From Eriocheir sinensis (lineage: Eukaryota; Arthropoda; Malacostraca; Decapoda; Varunidae), in NCBI RefSeq assembly GCF_024679095.1, contig NC_066516.1, forward strand, positions 19,362,544 through 19,426,543: a DNA stretch of 64,000 nucleotides, in the 5' to 3' direction. Below are positions 16,101-29,862 of the stretch, one piece after another (position 1 is the stretch's first letter; each line of letters opens with the position of its first letter). Below the pieces are notes generated by a model. That model was given only the letters and a program-made list of their open reading frames with translations, was not told where the DNA came from and did no database searches. The position numbers and the translations under genes are program-made.

Positions 16101-18952
16101 TCAACCAACCCGTAGCGTCAGTGCGACTCACAAGAAACTGTGTAACTAACCACGCCTCCGACAAGCGAACTGGTACAACTCGTCACGGCCACATTTCTAT
16201 CATGTACACAAATGCACGTAGTTTAATACCCAACAAGGACGAAATTAGGGCGTATATTGCAACAGAGAAACCAGATGTGGTAGCCATCACAGAGACATGG
16301 GCCAACTCTACCCATCTAGAATCCGAAATGTCATTCCTGGGTACGAAAGCTTCCACAAAAGTCGAAAGCACAAGAAAGGAGGAGGAGTAGTTTGCTACGT
16401 AAAAAGTACACTCCTGCCATAAAATAGACAAACAGGACGCAGAGAAATACGATTCTGTCTATGTGGAAATAACCGCAAACAACAAGAAACTAACACTTGC
16501 AACCGTATACAGGCCTCGAAACAACAGGCAGCCGATGACACTGCCCTCTACGAAGAGATTCACTCTAACACAAAGCAAGGAAGCAATTATAATTGGGGAC
16601 TTTAATTGCCCTAACATTGACTGGGGACTGATGACTGGAGATCAAGAGGGTAACAGGCTTTAGAAATGGTGGAGGATTCGTTCCTCACTCAAGTTGTAAC
16701 TCAACCAACAAGAGAAAACAATCTGCTGGATCTGGTATTAGTAAGCGACCCCGACCTCATTCGCGACTGTACAGTTGGTGAGAAACTTAATGGGTGCGAT
16801 CACCACTTAATCCGTTTTAATATCAACATATGTCACAAACTCGTAGATAATCCATCAGTGATACCAGATTACAAAAAGGAAATTTCAACTTAGCCCGTGC
16901 ACTGCTTCCCTACGACCTGGGACCAACTTGGCATCACCGACAATACAATCGACAACGCGTGGAACGTCTTCAAAGATAAGCTGTTGCAAGTAGAGAAGGC
17001 TACAGTGCCTACGAAATCCAGGCGAGTAAATGGGGCCGTAGATCCACCGTGGATGACCAGAGAAATAAAAAGGGCAGTAAACCTAAAAAAAAGGAATTAT
17101 AATTTGATGAAAGAGAATGCTACGGCCGAAGCCAGCACACAGTACCACAACAGCCTCAGAGCTTGTCGCAGCCTTATTCGGAGTAGCAAACGCAACTATG
17201 AAAAGCAAATAGCGCGCGAAATCAAAACTAACTCCAAGAAATTCTTCACGTACATAAGATCGAAAAAGAAAGTAATATCACATATTGGTCCCCTGACAGA
17301 CGAGCCTGGATCTGTAACTCAGGACAGTAAACAGATGTCCAGAATCCTCAACAGTAACTTCGCATCCGTATTCACAGTCAAGGACATCGAAACCATTCCC
17401 GAGAGCCCTGACCCGCCGAGTGAGATCACGCCGCTGGAAATTGACACAATATGCGACCAAGAAGTAAAAAAGTACTTGGACAAACTCGACACGAACAAGT
17501 CAACAGGACCCGACAGTTTGTCCCCGCGGTTATTAAAGAGCTTAAACAACAAATACTTCAACCACTCACTACCATATTCAACCGGTCAGTTCAACTAAAC
17601 AAGGTCCCGGAAGACTGGAAGATGGCGAACGTAACACCGATTTTCAAAAAAGGAGACAAAAGCGTTGCATTAAACTACAGGCCCATAAGTTTGACATCAG
17701 TGGCAGGAAAAATACTGAAAAGATTATTAGAGATAAACTTGTTAAGTTTCTAGAAAACAATAATGTAATCTCCGACACCCAGCATGGCTTCAGAAACAAG
17801 CGCTCCTGCCTAACGAATTTATTAGACTTCTTCCAAGGTATATATAAGAACTGGGACGCCCACATCCCCAGTGATGTTATATACCTGGACTTTCAGAAAG
17901 CCTTCGACAAGGTACCGCACGAGCGACTCCTTAAGAAACTGCACTCGGCGGGCATCGGAGCCAATCTGATCGCGTGGATAAGAGATTGGCTCACCGACAG
18001 AAAACAACGAGTACTACTCAACGGACAGCCTTCCGATTGGCTACCAGTCACTAGTGGAGTGCCTCAAGGGTCAGTGCTGGGACCCATCCTCTTTATCATA
18101 TATATCAATGACCTAGAATCAGGACTGAAATCCACAATATCGAAATTTGCAGATGACACCAAGGTGGGTGGAGATGCCCTCTCAAAGACCGACTGCGAAA
18201 TCATTCAGAAAGACCTCAATCACATTATCGAATGGTCGGAAAAATGGCAAATGTCTTTTAATGTTGACAAATGCAAAGTCATGCACATTGGGTCCCAAAA
18301 TAGTAACCACACATACATCATGAATGGGAGACCTCTGCAAGCGATGCAGGAGGAAAAGGATCTTGAGTCACTATCAGCAGTGACCTGAAACACGCGAATC
18401 ACTGTAAAAAGCATACAACAAGGCCAACATTATGCTCGGGTTCATAGCGAGGAACTTCGAGTGTAAAACACCAGACGTGATGCTATCCTTGTATAATTCC
18501 ATGGTAAGACCGCACCTCGAGTATGCAGTGCAGTTCTGGTCTCCCAATTACAGAAAGGACATTGCTTTACTGGAAAGGATTCAACGACGCGCCACAAAGA
18601 TGATTCCAACCTTCAGGGCTCAACCGTACGAGGAACGACTCAAGCGACTCAATCTCTTTACATTGGAGAAAAGACGCCTACGAGGGGATATGATTCAAGT
18701 CTTCAAGTATCTAAAAAGTTCAATAACGTCGATTACTCCAAATTCTTTGAACTGCAAACCAACTCAAGAACTAGAAATAACGGTTTACCCATTCAGTCGA
18801 GTCGATGTAACACAGACATTGGAAGGAGTTTCTTTTCAAACCGAGTCATCCGCCACTGGAACAATCTTCCCTCAGAAGTAGTAAATGCGAATACCATCAA
18901 CTCCTTCAAATATAGAATCGACCGTCATTTCGCTGCGTCAGGAGTAAACTGA
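16101..18952 (+). pseudogene. CR1-like ORF2 pseudogene, endonuclease and reverse transcriptase
   Basis: The frame begins right at the ORF1 stop. The endonuclease part shows YTNARSL, ITETW and GDFNCPNIDW. The reverse transcriptase shows IFKKGDK-NYRPISL, YLDFQKAFDKVPH, GVPQGSVLGP and the catalytic FADD at about 18146-18157. The C-terminal part includes VRPHLEYAVQFWSP and ERIQRRATK and ends at the TGA 18950-18952. Frame changes or stops lie near 16330, 16417, 16525, 16560, 16661, 16891, 17548, 17725, 18366, 18407 and 18712. Several are single-base losses in A-runs. The copy cannot make an intact protein. Confidence 0.92.
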
Positions 18953-19090
18953 ATAACGAGGGGCTTCCATCTGCTCCTCAATATCGAGGTGCTTTCATCT
19001 GCTCACCAAGCCCCAAGTGGCGGTCGAGCAGATTAAATCACCCAAGCGGGCGACCTCGTAATGAGCCAATAGGCTTTCTGTTGCCTGCAT

Positions 19091-19118
19091 TTCCATGTTT
19101 CCATGTTTCCATGTTTCC
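19091..19118 (+). repeat. 8-bp 3'-terminal repeat of the CR1-like element
   Basis: TTCCATGT is repeated 3.5 times at the 3' end of the element, after about 140 bp of untranslated sequence. Short terminal tandem repeats in place of a poly-A tail are typical of the CR1 group and mark the right boundary. Confidence 0.85.
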
Positions 19119-19315
19119 TCTATTTTTCTTTCAATGTCGTTTTCAAGTTTTAAGTTAGTCGTCTTCTTTTGCCGTTCTTATGGTGAGATATTTTCTTCTC
19201 CCTTTATCTTTCGTATCAGTTCGATTCAGTGATTCCCATTTTCTTTCTTGCGTCCGGGTTCGGTTCACATTCTCTATATGGATTTATTTTGGTGAATTTG
19301 TGGATGTTATCTGTT

Positions 19316-21124
<1,809 letters not shown>

Positions 21125-22065
21125 ACGTTTCCTCTAGGTAAGTTAAGGTGAAGCGAGGAGAGGAAATGACGTGAAGTATGGGAGAGGTGAGGTGACGTGA
21201 CGTGAGATAAGGTAAGGTGGGACACTGGAAAGGGGAAATTATAAGGTGAAGTAAAGGTGAGATGAGATGAGGGAAAGGTGAGATGAGGTGAAGTGAGATG
21301 AGACGAAATAAGATGACATGAGGTAAAGTGAAGTGAGGTCAAGTGAGGTGGGACACTGGAAAGGGGAAATGAGGTAAAGTCAAGGTGAGATGAGATGAGG
21401 GAAAGGTGAAACGAAGTGAAATGAGATGAGACGATATAAGATAACATGAGGTAAAGTGAAGTGAGGTCAAGTGAGGTGGGACACTGGAAAAGGGGAGATG
21501 AGGTGAAGTAAAGGTGAGATGAGATGAAGGAAAAGATAAGGTGAGGTGAGATGAGACTAAATAAAATAACATGAGGAAAAGTGAAGTGAGGTCAAGTGAG
21601 GTGGGACACTGGAAAGGGGAAATGAGGTGAAATAAAGGTGAGATGAGATGAGGGAAAGGTGAAATGAGGTGAGGTGAGACGAAATAAAATAACATGAGGA
21701 AAGGTGAGGTGAGGTCAAGTGAGGTGGGACACTGTAAAGGGGAAATAAGGTGAAATAAAGGTGAGATGAGATGAAGGAAAGGTGAAATGAGTTGAGATAA
21801 GATGAAATAGAGAACATGAAGTATGGTGAGGTGAGTTCCAGTGAGGTTGAGTACTGGAAAAGGGAAAAGAGGTGAAATAAAAGTGAGATGAGATGAGGGA
21901 AAGGTGAAATGAAATGAGATGAGACGAAATAAAATAACATGAGGAAAGGTGAGGTGAGGTCAAGTGAGGTGGGACACTGTAAAGGGGAAATAAGGTGAAA
22001 TAAAGGTGAGGTGAGACGAAATAAAATAACATGAGGAAAGGTGAGGTGAGGAGTGGTGAGGTGAG
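21125..22065. repeat. about 125-bp purine-rich minisatellite, seven copies
   Basis: GTGGGACACTGGAAAGGGG or a close variant recurs near 21218, 21348, 21476, 21601, 21724, 21844 and 21969. Between copies lie AGGTGAGATGAGATGAGGG, GACGAAATAAAATAACATGA and AGTGAGGTCAAGTGAG. The unit shortens from about 130 to 120 bp along the array. Minus-strand His/Leu/Thr/Ser-rich frames are artefacts of the array. Confidence 0.93.
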
Positions 22066-22229
22066 TCAGGCAAGGGAGAGGCGGCGGGCACTCAGACCCA
22101 CACACAGCCAAACCAACAGTTTATGGAATGGAAAAAGGATCAAGCTCAACAGATCCAATACAAAGACGATCCCTCCTGACGCCCCGCAAGATCTCGACCA
22201 AGCTCCTCTATAAGTCCTCTGTAAACGGC

Positions 22230-22320
22230 CAAGGTCAGGTTCACTTCGGTTCGGTTAGATTCGGTTAGGTTCGGTTAGGTTAGATTAGGTTAGGTTAGGT
22301 TAGGTTAGGTTCATATTCCC
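22230..22320 (+). repeat. interstitial TTAGG run with TTCGG variants
   Basis: Five consecutive TTAGG units lie at 22285-22309, preceded by GGTTCGGTTAG variants from about 22238. TTAGG is the usual arthropod telomere unit. The neighbouring sequence, out to about 22760, carries many dispersed GGTTCGGTTCA phrases, so local drift of a GGTTN motif is as likely as a telomeric origin. Confidence 0.8.
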
Positions 22321-23489
22321 TTCCGTTATGTTCTCTATCAGGTTCGTTCAGGTTCGGTGGATTTCGGTTCTGTTATATTATCAAATTTGGTTATACTCTG
22401 TTCTGCTGTTTTTTTTGTTTTGTTTTGTTGCTTCCGGTAAGGCTGGCTTCGGTTCTGTACTGGATTTTTTGTTTAGTACGTTTAAGGCTTATTTTTCTTC
22501 TTTTTATTCATGTTTTGGATTGTTCTGTTTATAATCCTTTCCCGTTCATTTCAATCCGGTTCGGTTCATTTTAACCCTTTCGTTTAGTCCCGCTCCGTTC
22601 ATTTTGCTCGGTTCGGTTCGATTCAGTTTGGCTCGGTTCAGTTTTCTTCAGTTCACTTCTTACATACTGTTTGTGACTGCATTCGGTTCAATTCAGTTTG
22701 GCTTGATTCAATTGGGGTTTATCTCCATTCATTTCGGGTCAGTTCGGCTACGTGGTTGTTCTGCATCCACCCACACTGACAACCTTACGAAATGGATGAA
22801 CTCGAACAACTCCCAATTTCCCCCTAAGATATACGGCCTAACTTCTTTCCCATTAAACTTAAACTCTTTGCTGCCACGTAACTCGCCTCTAGATGCCTAA
22901 TATCGTCCTCAAACCTTTTCCACCCTGGCCGAAGAGCTTCAACAACGCCCTCTGACCTCTGCCCATTGAGTCTCACAAATCGTCGGTCCTTTCTCATGCA
23001 GTCTCATTGTCCCCAAACTCCCCCCAATACCTATCGTCCCCAAATATCGTTCCCAACTCATATATTTACTGTAGTGTCCAAAAGGATGATGCTGTAGATG
23101 AGGGGCAGAAAGAGGAAGAGAAAGAGGGAGGGAGGAACGAATGGGAGGTGAGAGAGAACGAAAGGGGAAGAGAGGGAGGGAGAGATGAAGGAATAAAAAG
23201 GAAAAGGAAGGAGGAAAGAAAAGGAAAAGGAGGGAGGAGGAAGGAAGAGATGAAGGGAAAGGAGGAAGAAAGAGGAATGGAAAGGGAAATGTGAATAAAT
23301 AGGACAATAGTGAGGGAGGAGAGAAGAGTTAGGAATAAAGAAATAACAATAATGAGGGAGAAAGAAGGAAAACAGAGAGCGAAAGGGTAAGGAAGACAGG
23401 GAGGAGGGAAAGAGAAAGGAAGAGGGGGAGAGAAACGATGGAGGAAAGGAAGAGAATAAGCTCCTCCAATACGCTATCCAATCAGTCAG

Positions 23490-23491
<2 letters not shown>
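22321..23491. other. GGTTCGG-rich then purine-rich DNA, no gene seen
   Basis: 22321-22760 holds scattered GGTTCGGTTC-like phrases. 23090-23460 is a G/A-rich tract (GGAGGGAGG, GAAAGGAAG). Neither carries an exon-like frame. Confidence 0.5.

Positions 23492-23547
<56 letters not shown>
23492..23547 (+). repeat. (GT)n microsatellite
   Basis: An uninterrupted 56-bp GT array. Confidence 0.97.
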
Positions 23548-23548
<1 letters not shown>

Positions 23549-23749
23549 GTGTAATGTGGTCTGTATGGGTCAAGTTATTGCGTCATCTGTTTACATGGTT
23601 GCTTTTTTATCTTTGGGTTGCCATTTCGCCATTATTTATTTCATACTCATTTATCATTTATTTTTGGCGCTCCTGGCTTGGCTCCTTTTGCATATACGGA
23701 AAAGGGTTATGATAAATGCACATTGATAGCATAGAAGGGCCTTTTAATC

Positions 23750-24360
23750 CCCTGAACTTTCCTTGAACAACCTACTAACCTTCCTTACCCACTCTTCCAT
23801 TCCAGTTGATCTTTTCCATACCCGACGACACAATTTTTTTTCACCCACTGGAAGCGCTATTCAAAACATCACTTAAATATATACCCATCCCATCTAGTAA
23901 ATTACACCTCTCTCAGGTCCACAACCCACACCTATATCTCGCCCACCTCAATTACCTTCATTGTTTCTTACATTCCAGTTGATTTTTTTCTGTATACGAC
24001 TAGACACAATTTTTCCCATTTGAAGCACTATCCATAACGTTACCCAAATCTATTCCCTTCCCATCTACTAATATACTCCCACCTTAGGCTCTTCCACCTA
24101 CACCTGGCTCCCCTCCATTACCCTCATTCACTCTTCCTTTACATTTAGCTTTTTCTATATTACAATTTTGCGCACTTTTCCCATTTTCAGCAATATAGTA
24201 AAGTCTCCCTTGATCCGTCCTTCGATACATTAATCCTTCGTTTCCGTTCCTGTCCTTTCCATTTTCCCATCCTCCCATCCTATCACTTTCATTTCCAGCG
24301 CAATCCTAGACTCCATCTTAATCTGTCTTCCTCGTTTTCACTAACCCATTTATTTCAGTC
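23750..24360. repeat. about 170-bp diverged tandem repeat, 3-4 copies
   Basis: CATTCCAGTTGAT-TTTT followed by TACGAC and CACAATTTTT recurs near 23800, 23970 and (more diverged) 24141. CCATCTA-TA and CACCT-TC phrases lie between. It may be an older part of the same family as the next array. Confidence 0.6.
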
Positions 24361-24589
24361 CTGTCCTACCCCCACCCTTGACTTCTTACCATTTTTTTAT
24401 TACTACAAGCGGCGAAGCAGGTAGAAAGAGAGAATAAAAGTGAAAGAGATGAGAGAAGGAGAAAGCGGATAAGAGGATATAGAAGATGATAGAAATGGAG
24501 GGACATAGGGATAGGGTAATAAATATCTGAAAATACAAAAAAAAAATAAACTAACAAAATATCAAGAAGTAAAAACAACAAATTGAAAT

Positions 24590-25370
24590 GACCACAATTT
24601 TCCAACGCTATCCTCAACTCCACCTTAATCTTACTCGCAGCCAGCATCCTTTCCTTTCCAATCAATTCGTATCCAATCTTAATCCTCAGGCTTCCCTTGC
24701 AATGATTAACTCACTTCATTTTAACTTTTCCTCTATTAATACATTTTCTATTACCACTGCTATCCTCAACTCCACCTTAATCTTACTCGCATCCAGCATC
24801 CTTTCCTTTCCAATCATTTTCGTATCCAATTTTAATCCTCACACTTCCCTTGCAAAGACTAACTCACTTCATTTTAACTTTTCCTCTAGTAACATACTTT
24901 CCCTTATCAGTGCTATCAGTGCTATCCTAAACTCCTTCTTTATCTTACTGGAATCCACTAACCTTTCCATTACAATTATTTTCGTATCCAATCTTAATCC
25001 CCAATGTCCCCTTGCACTGATTAACCAACTTCATTTTAACTTTTCCTCCAATAACAGATTTCCCATTATCAGTGCTTTCCTAAACTCTATCTTAATCTAT
25101 CGTACTCGCATCCACTAACCTTTCCTTCTCAGTTATTTCATGTCTTAATCTTCAATGTGTCCTTCTGCTCACTAACCCACTTTTTTTTTTTTTAGCTTTT
25201 CCTCCATTAATATGTTTTTCATTATAATTATCAGTGCTATTCAAATTCCACCTTTAATGTATCTTACTCACATCTCCTAATCATTCCTTCCCAATCATTT
25301 CGTATCCTAATCTCTTTTGTTCCTTTCCACTGATTAACCCACTTCTTTTACTCTCTATCTGCTCGTTCTT
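24590..25370. repeat. 152-162 bp tandem repeat, about five copies
   Basis: GCTATCCTCAACTCCACCTT or a variant occurs near 24605, 24757, 24919, 25073 and 25234. Each copy also carries TTTCCAATCATTTCGTATCC and ATTTTAACTTTTCCTC. The Asn/Leu/Ser-rich plus-strand frame through it reflects the repeat and has no other support. Confidence 0.85.
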
Positions 25371-26212
<842 letters not shown>

Positions 26213-26275
26213 CTTTATTTTCTCTCTCTCTCCTCTTCTCCTTTCGCTCTCTTCTTCCCATCTGTGTTTTCTTGC

Positions 26276-26277
<2 letters not shown>

Positions 26278-26369
<92 letters not shown>
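26278..26369 (+). repeat. (CT)n microsatellite, 92 bp
   Basis: Second member of the pair of CT arrays, same orientation. Confidence 0.98.
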
Positions 26370-26370
<1 letters not shown>

Positions 26371-27460
26371 CCCTTAACACCCACGGCGAACACAAGAGAG
26401 GTAAGGCGAAAACAGACACTCGTACCTTAAATCTCATGTGTTGTGTGTTACGCGGTTGGTCAGATGGCATGATCGTAGCTGTTCTCTTCCTCCCCCTCTT
26501 CTTCCTTACTTTGTACTTCCCCCCTCTTCCTTCTCCTCTTCTTCCGTTTTCTGTACCTCCTCTTTTTGTTCTCTTATGTGACTCATTTCTTTCCTCTTTT
26601 CTGATCTCTATGTGATTTTTCTCTTTTCTTTTCTCCTCCTCCTCCTCCTCATCATCATCATCATCATCATCATCGTCATCATCTTCCTCCTCTTACTCCT
26701 CCTACTTTTCCTCTTCCTCTTCCTCCTCCTCCTCCTCCTCCTCCTCCTCCTCCTCCTCCTCCTCCCTCTCTCTTTTTTACCATCCCCTCGTGTTTCTCTT
26801 CCTTCAGTTCGGATATCGCTTTTTTTTTTCTCTGGAACCGAATAATACGCCATTGCAACAACCTTCCTCTTTAAGTTATTAGTGAAGAAACGATCAACTC
26901 CTTTAAGAATCACACTGATTGTTCTTTCACTGTGACTGGAATGAAATGGAGGATTATTTTTATTACGCTCAGTTTTTTTTATTACGCTCAGAGATTTTTG
27001 CTTGTTCTGAAGATCATTGAAATGCCTGACGAACAGACTAAATCTCGAAGAAGGCAACCTCATCATTATGCTACAGGATTCTTGTTGCCTGCCCTGGCAG
27101 CCTGCCATAATGTGTTCTCTATTGTTTTCAGGTGCAGTCGTGACACCTGAAACTAATTACGATGCTTTTTGCTTGAAAGAGCAGTCAAAGGGACGAGCGA
27201 ACAAAATTAATTAAGCAGATGAGGCGAGTGGCGCTGATCTTTTAATGGATCTCTATTATTTCCTCTGACCTCTATAAGCATTTTTTTGTGAGTGAATCTT
27301 TCAATTATAATTCGTGTGCAAAGACCGCCGAGCTTATAACGGACGAAATTCTAACATATTTAGAATGAACGGAACTGAAAAAAATGAATGTATGAAATCT
27401 TCAGAAATGTAGAAAAAATCATGATGACAAACTTATCTTGTATGATAATGACCTAGACTC
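26370..27460. other. intergenic DNA with (CAT)n and (CTC)n, no gene seen
   Basis: (ATC)n lies at about 26649-26680, and (CTC/CTT)n at about 26685-26766 includes a 45-bp CTC run. The rest is unique-looking. Poly-Arg, poly-Leu and poly-Gly frames here are repeat artefacts. Confidence 0.55.
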
Positions 27461-27487
27461 ATGTGTGTGTGTGTGTGTGTGTGTGTG
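27461..27487 (+). repeat. (GT)n tract left of the SINE
   Basis: About 13 GT units followed by a run of G. With the GT array at 27724-27798 it brackets the SINE. Confidence 0.95.
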
Positions 27488-27497
27488 TTGGGGGGGG

Positions 27498-27722
27498 GGG
27501 TGCTATTCACCCGCCCGTACCCTCCAAGGAAAAAAGCTCCCTTTTGCGCTCGGAAGACCGATTTATGGTATTGCTGCGACGCAACACTCCCCCCTCATCC
27601 CCCTTGCTCAAGGGGTCAGTTACCGCTTCTGTCAGCGACAAACCTCTAGTGGCCTGAGCGCGACTCGAATCTTAGCCTGCCGGGTGACAGGCAAAGGCAG
27701 TGTCCACTGAGCTATGAAGCGG
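27498..27722 (-). mobile_element. tRNA-derived SINE
   Basis: Read on minus from about 27722, a tRNA-like head contains an A-box-like TAGCTCAGTGG (27714-27702) and a B-box-like GATTCGAGTC (27672-27662) about 30 bp apart. That fits an internal RNA polymerase III promoter. The downstream body continues to about 27498. An imperfect anticodon-arm-like fold (GCCTG ... CAGGC) is visible, but the head is too diverged to call a functional tRNA gene. The element lies between two GT tracts, which suggests insertion into, or microsatellite growth at, its ends. Confidence 0.8.
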
Positions 27723-27723
27723 T

Positions 27724-27724
27724 T

Positions 27725-27798
<74 letters not shown>
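27724..27798 (+). repeat. (GT)n microsatellite right of the SINE
   Basis: A 75-bp GT array with one TT interruption, directly beside the tRNA-like head of the SINE. Confidence 0.96.
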
Positions 27799-27799
<1 letters not shown>

Positions 27800-27854
27800 T
27801 TCGTGGGCTGCAGGATCAGGAAGGAGTGTCGGGTGAACACACTTGACTACTCAC

Positions 27855-28317
27855 TTGCGGGAGAGCCTCTGGGGGACAGGGGCGGCACGGGTGACCTGCT
27901 GATGGGGCTTCTGAGGGGAGACGTGGCGCTGGAGGGTGAGATGCGCCCCTCACTCACGTAGCGGCAGTAGCGGCAGTCCAGGACACAAAAGGGCCTACTG
28001 CCCCCTCCGGCGGCTCCCAGGGGCGTGGAACACTCAAGTGGGGAGAGGAACCCGCCTGTGGCTGAGGGCGATAAGCTAAGGTTGATGCGGTTCTCATACT
28101 TTGAAGTTGAGGCTGGGGAGCCGCCGCTGGATTTGTCGCTGCCTGCTCCGGCGTCGCCCTGTAGGCCGCTGGTGATGGTGACGGGAGAGGACGAGGGCGT
28201 GGTGGCTGTCGTGGTTGTGGCAGGGTGAGCCGGGCCCGCCAAGTCACCGTCCGGGGGAGGAGACACAGTGGTGGTGGGAGCCTGTGGGCCCACCGGTGCT
28301 GTATCCTGGCCTCTCAT
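27855..28317 (-). CDS. candidate first coding exon, Ser/Pro/Thr-rich protein, unknown family
   Basis: ATG at 28317-28315 has A at -3 and an in-frame TAA upstream at 28365-28363. The frame stays open for 154 codons plus one base, to a strong donor (GCAA, then GTGAGT, intron starting 27854). Composition is that of a disordered tail: Pro/Thr/Ala-rich for about 60 residues, a SSGGSP and NLSLSP stretch, a Cys-containing patch (FCVLDCRYCRYV) near residue 115, then repeated SP motifs (SPLRSP, SRSPVPPLSP). No domain is recognised. The following exon is not identified. It lies on the same strand as the guanylate cyclase and downstream of it, so it is either a nested or separate gene or a chance frame in GC-rich DNA. 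An alternative acceptor (TACAG) just before the ATG would make it an internal exon. Confidence 0.5.
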
Positions 28318-28745
28318 ACTGTACTGGTACGCGGGAACGGAGTACACGTGTATTAAGTCGGTTTAAACGGTGCCAACACAGCCACTAAAGCCAGACGAGT
28401 GTTCAGGAAAGTCTGTCTTCTCTTCACCGCAGACGTGAACGCAATCATCCCTGTTAAATTCACTACCGAGACGGAATGGAGAAACGTCCTGTTAAAACCC
28501 CGCTCCTGAAAGTCGGCGCATCACTACCAAGCACCAAACAACGGGGCGCAAAGGGCGGCGGCAGAGGGAGGGAAACTCGGGGAACTACACGCCCGCCCTG
28601 GCCCCCACCACACCTATCACCGCTCACGCCCACTTGTAACGCGACGCTCCGGCCGCCGAGGCACATGACAGGACTGGCCACAACACGACGCACCCTGCAG
28701 GACACGAGCCGTCGCCCGCCACTCACTTACTGCCCGGGGACATGA
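28318..28745 (-). promoter_or_regulatory. CpG-rich flank upstream of the candidate exon
   Basis: This GC-rich, CpG-rich segment lies immediately 5' of the candidate minus-strand exon and contrasts with the AT-rich DNA beyond 28760. A promoter or 5' untranslated region is plausible from position and composition only. No TATA box or initiator is confidently placed. Confidence 0.25.
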
Positions 28746-29723
28746 ATCTGCCTCACGCATGGCCGCTCACGTATTCAGGATCAACATCGGATTTTACATG
28801 TGTTACAAGCGATGTAAGAGAGCCCGTAACTTTAACTTTTTAATGCTTAGGCGATGCAAGGCTGACTGAACGATCACACACAACGCATTACAACACGAAA
28901 ATTCGTGGAAAACGATCTGGGAAGCAGCGTAAAAAAATAACCCAGTCTAAATGTATTTCTCTCGGGGCATGTTACGAGGCCTCCCTAACGCACGCATGGA
29001 CGAGAGCATTTTGTAGCTTAACATTAAGTGGTTAAAGACACGTATGAAAGGACAGATTTGACTCATGACGGGGCGACTAATGCCTTGTTGAACAGCACGT
29101 GAGGCGGTGGAGGTGCGGAGGGGACACGCGATGGCAGGGGTGAGGAGGAGGAGGAGGTGGAGGAGGAGGATGAGAAGGAGGAGAGAAGGAGGAAGAGGAG
29201 GAGGAGAGTAAGAGGAGGAGGGTGCCGGGCGTGGGTGCCAGTCGGGGGTCGCGGCGGTGTGGTGGTGCTCGCCTGCCTCCAGTGCCGCCGACACACTACT
29301 GGCACAGCATCTCTCACCCTGGCACCATTCCTCCCTCCTTCCCTCCAGCATGCCGCGTCGGGCCCCGCGCCGCTCCGCCCATTTCCCCCTCTCCACTACC
29401 TTTTCCCTTCCCTTGTCTTCCCTTGCTCTTCCTCTCAAAAACCTGTCTCTTCCATGTAACCAGGCCGAAGTTCCTGCTTGTTCTTATTTCCTTAAGAGCT
29501 CCTTTCATCTGTTACCATCCTTTCAATGGCCACTTACGCCTTGCAAGTAGTCTTCTCTTCAATGTTGCTAGTGTATGATCCCTCCCTGTAACTTAGCTCT
29601 TAAAAACACCCTCTCATCAGTCCCGTGGCAGTCCCGTTCCACTGACCGATTTTTACAAGGCTTTTGCGTATTGACACTATATAGTCTCATGCTCTCTGTC
29701 ATTAGCTACTGCCTTTCTCTTGC
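28746..29723. other. intergenic DNA with a (GGA)n tract, no gene seen
   Basis: 29140-29220 is GAGGAGG/AGGAGGA-rich on plus, flanked by GC-rich sequence. The open frames in both strands are low-complexity. No splice-supported exon is recognised. Confidence 0.45.
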
Positions 29724-29862
29724 ACGCAGCCCTTAACTAGGCGAGTAGTGTTTATAGTGGCATCTTGCATTGGCTCATGCTGCCCCCCCTCGTCTTTAAT
29801 TCTAGAATCTAGAGTCCCCGGGTTGATAGGTGGTCTTCTGACAGCATGTGGGTAGTTTTTCA
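29724..29862. mobile_element. fragment of the SINE family found at 45905-46215
   Basis: GTGTTTATAG-GGC-CCATCTT, TTGGCTCATGCTGCCCCCC and AATCTA-AGTCC, then GG-GGTTG-TA, lie in the same order and orientation as at 45973-46090. The tRNA-like head present near 46136-46215 is missing here, so this is a truncated copy. Confidence 0.75.

Larger units (their letters stand above)
15628..19118 (+). mobile_element. CR1-like non-LTR retrotransposon, 5'-truncated and decayed
   Basis: The element contains, in order, an SGNH/esterase-type ORF1 remnant, an apurinic endonuclease, a reverse transcriptase with the FADD motif and a 3' untranslated tail ending in an 8-bp repeat. Esterase ORF1s and short 3' tandem repeats are known traits of the CR1 group. 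The left end starts abruptly inside ORF1 after a (CTC/CTT)n run, as expected for 5' truncation during target-primed reverse transcription. ORF2 is broken by about ten frame changes and stops, so this copy is inactive. No convincing target duplication is visible. Jockey or L2 relatives are possible alternatives. Confidence 0.92.

Noticed and set aside
22285..22309. A true telomere
   Set aside because: Only five TTAGG units are present, with unique and repeat DNA on both sides. It is at most an interstitial remnant.
27652..27722. Functional tRNA gene in the SINE head, and likewise at 46136-46215
   Set aside because: A- and B-box-like blocks are present, but the cloverleaf pairs poorly, the segment continues into a repeat body, and no pol III T-run terminator follows the head. 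A tRNA-derived SINE fits better.
27961..28228. Alternative frames over the candidate exon, on minus (RARLTLPQP-type) and on plus
   Set aside because: Their ends do not meet good splice sites and their composition is arbitrary. The frame annotated at 27855-28317 has a donor and an upstream stop.
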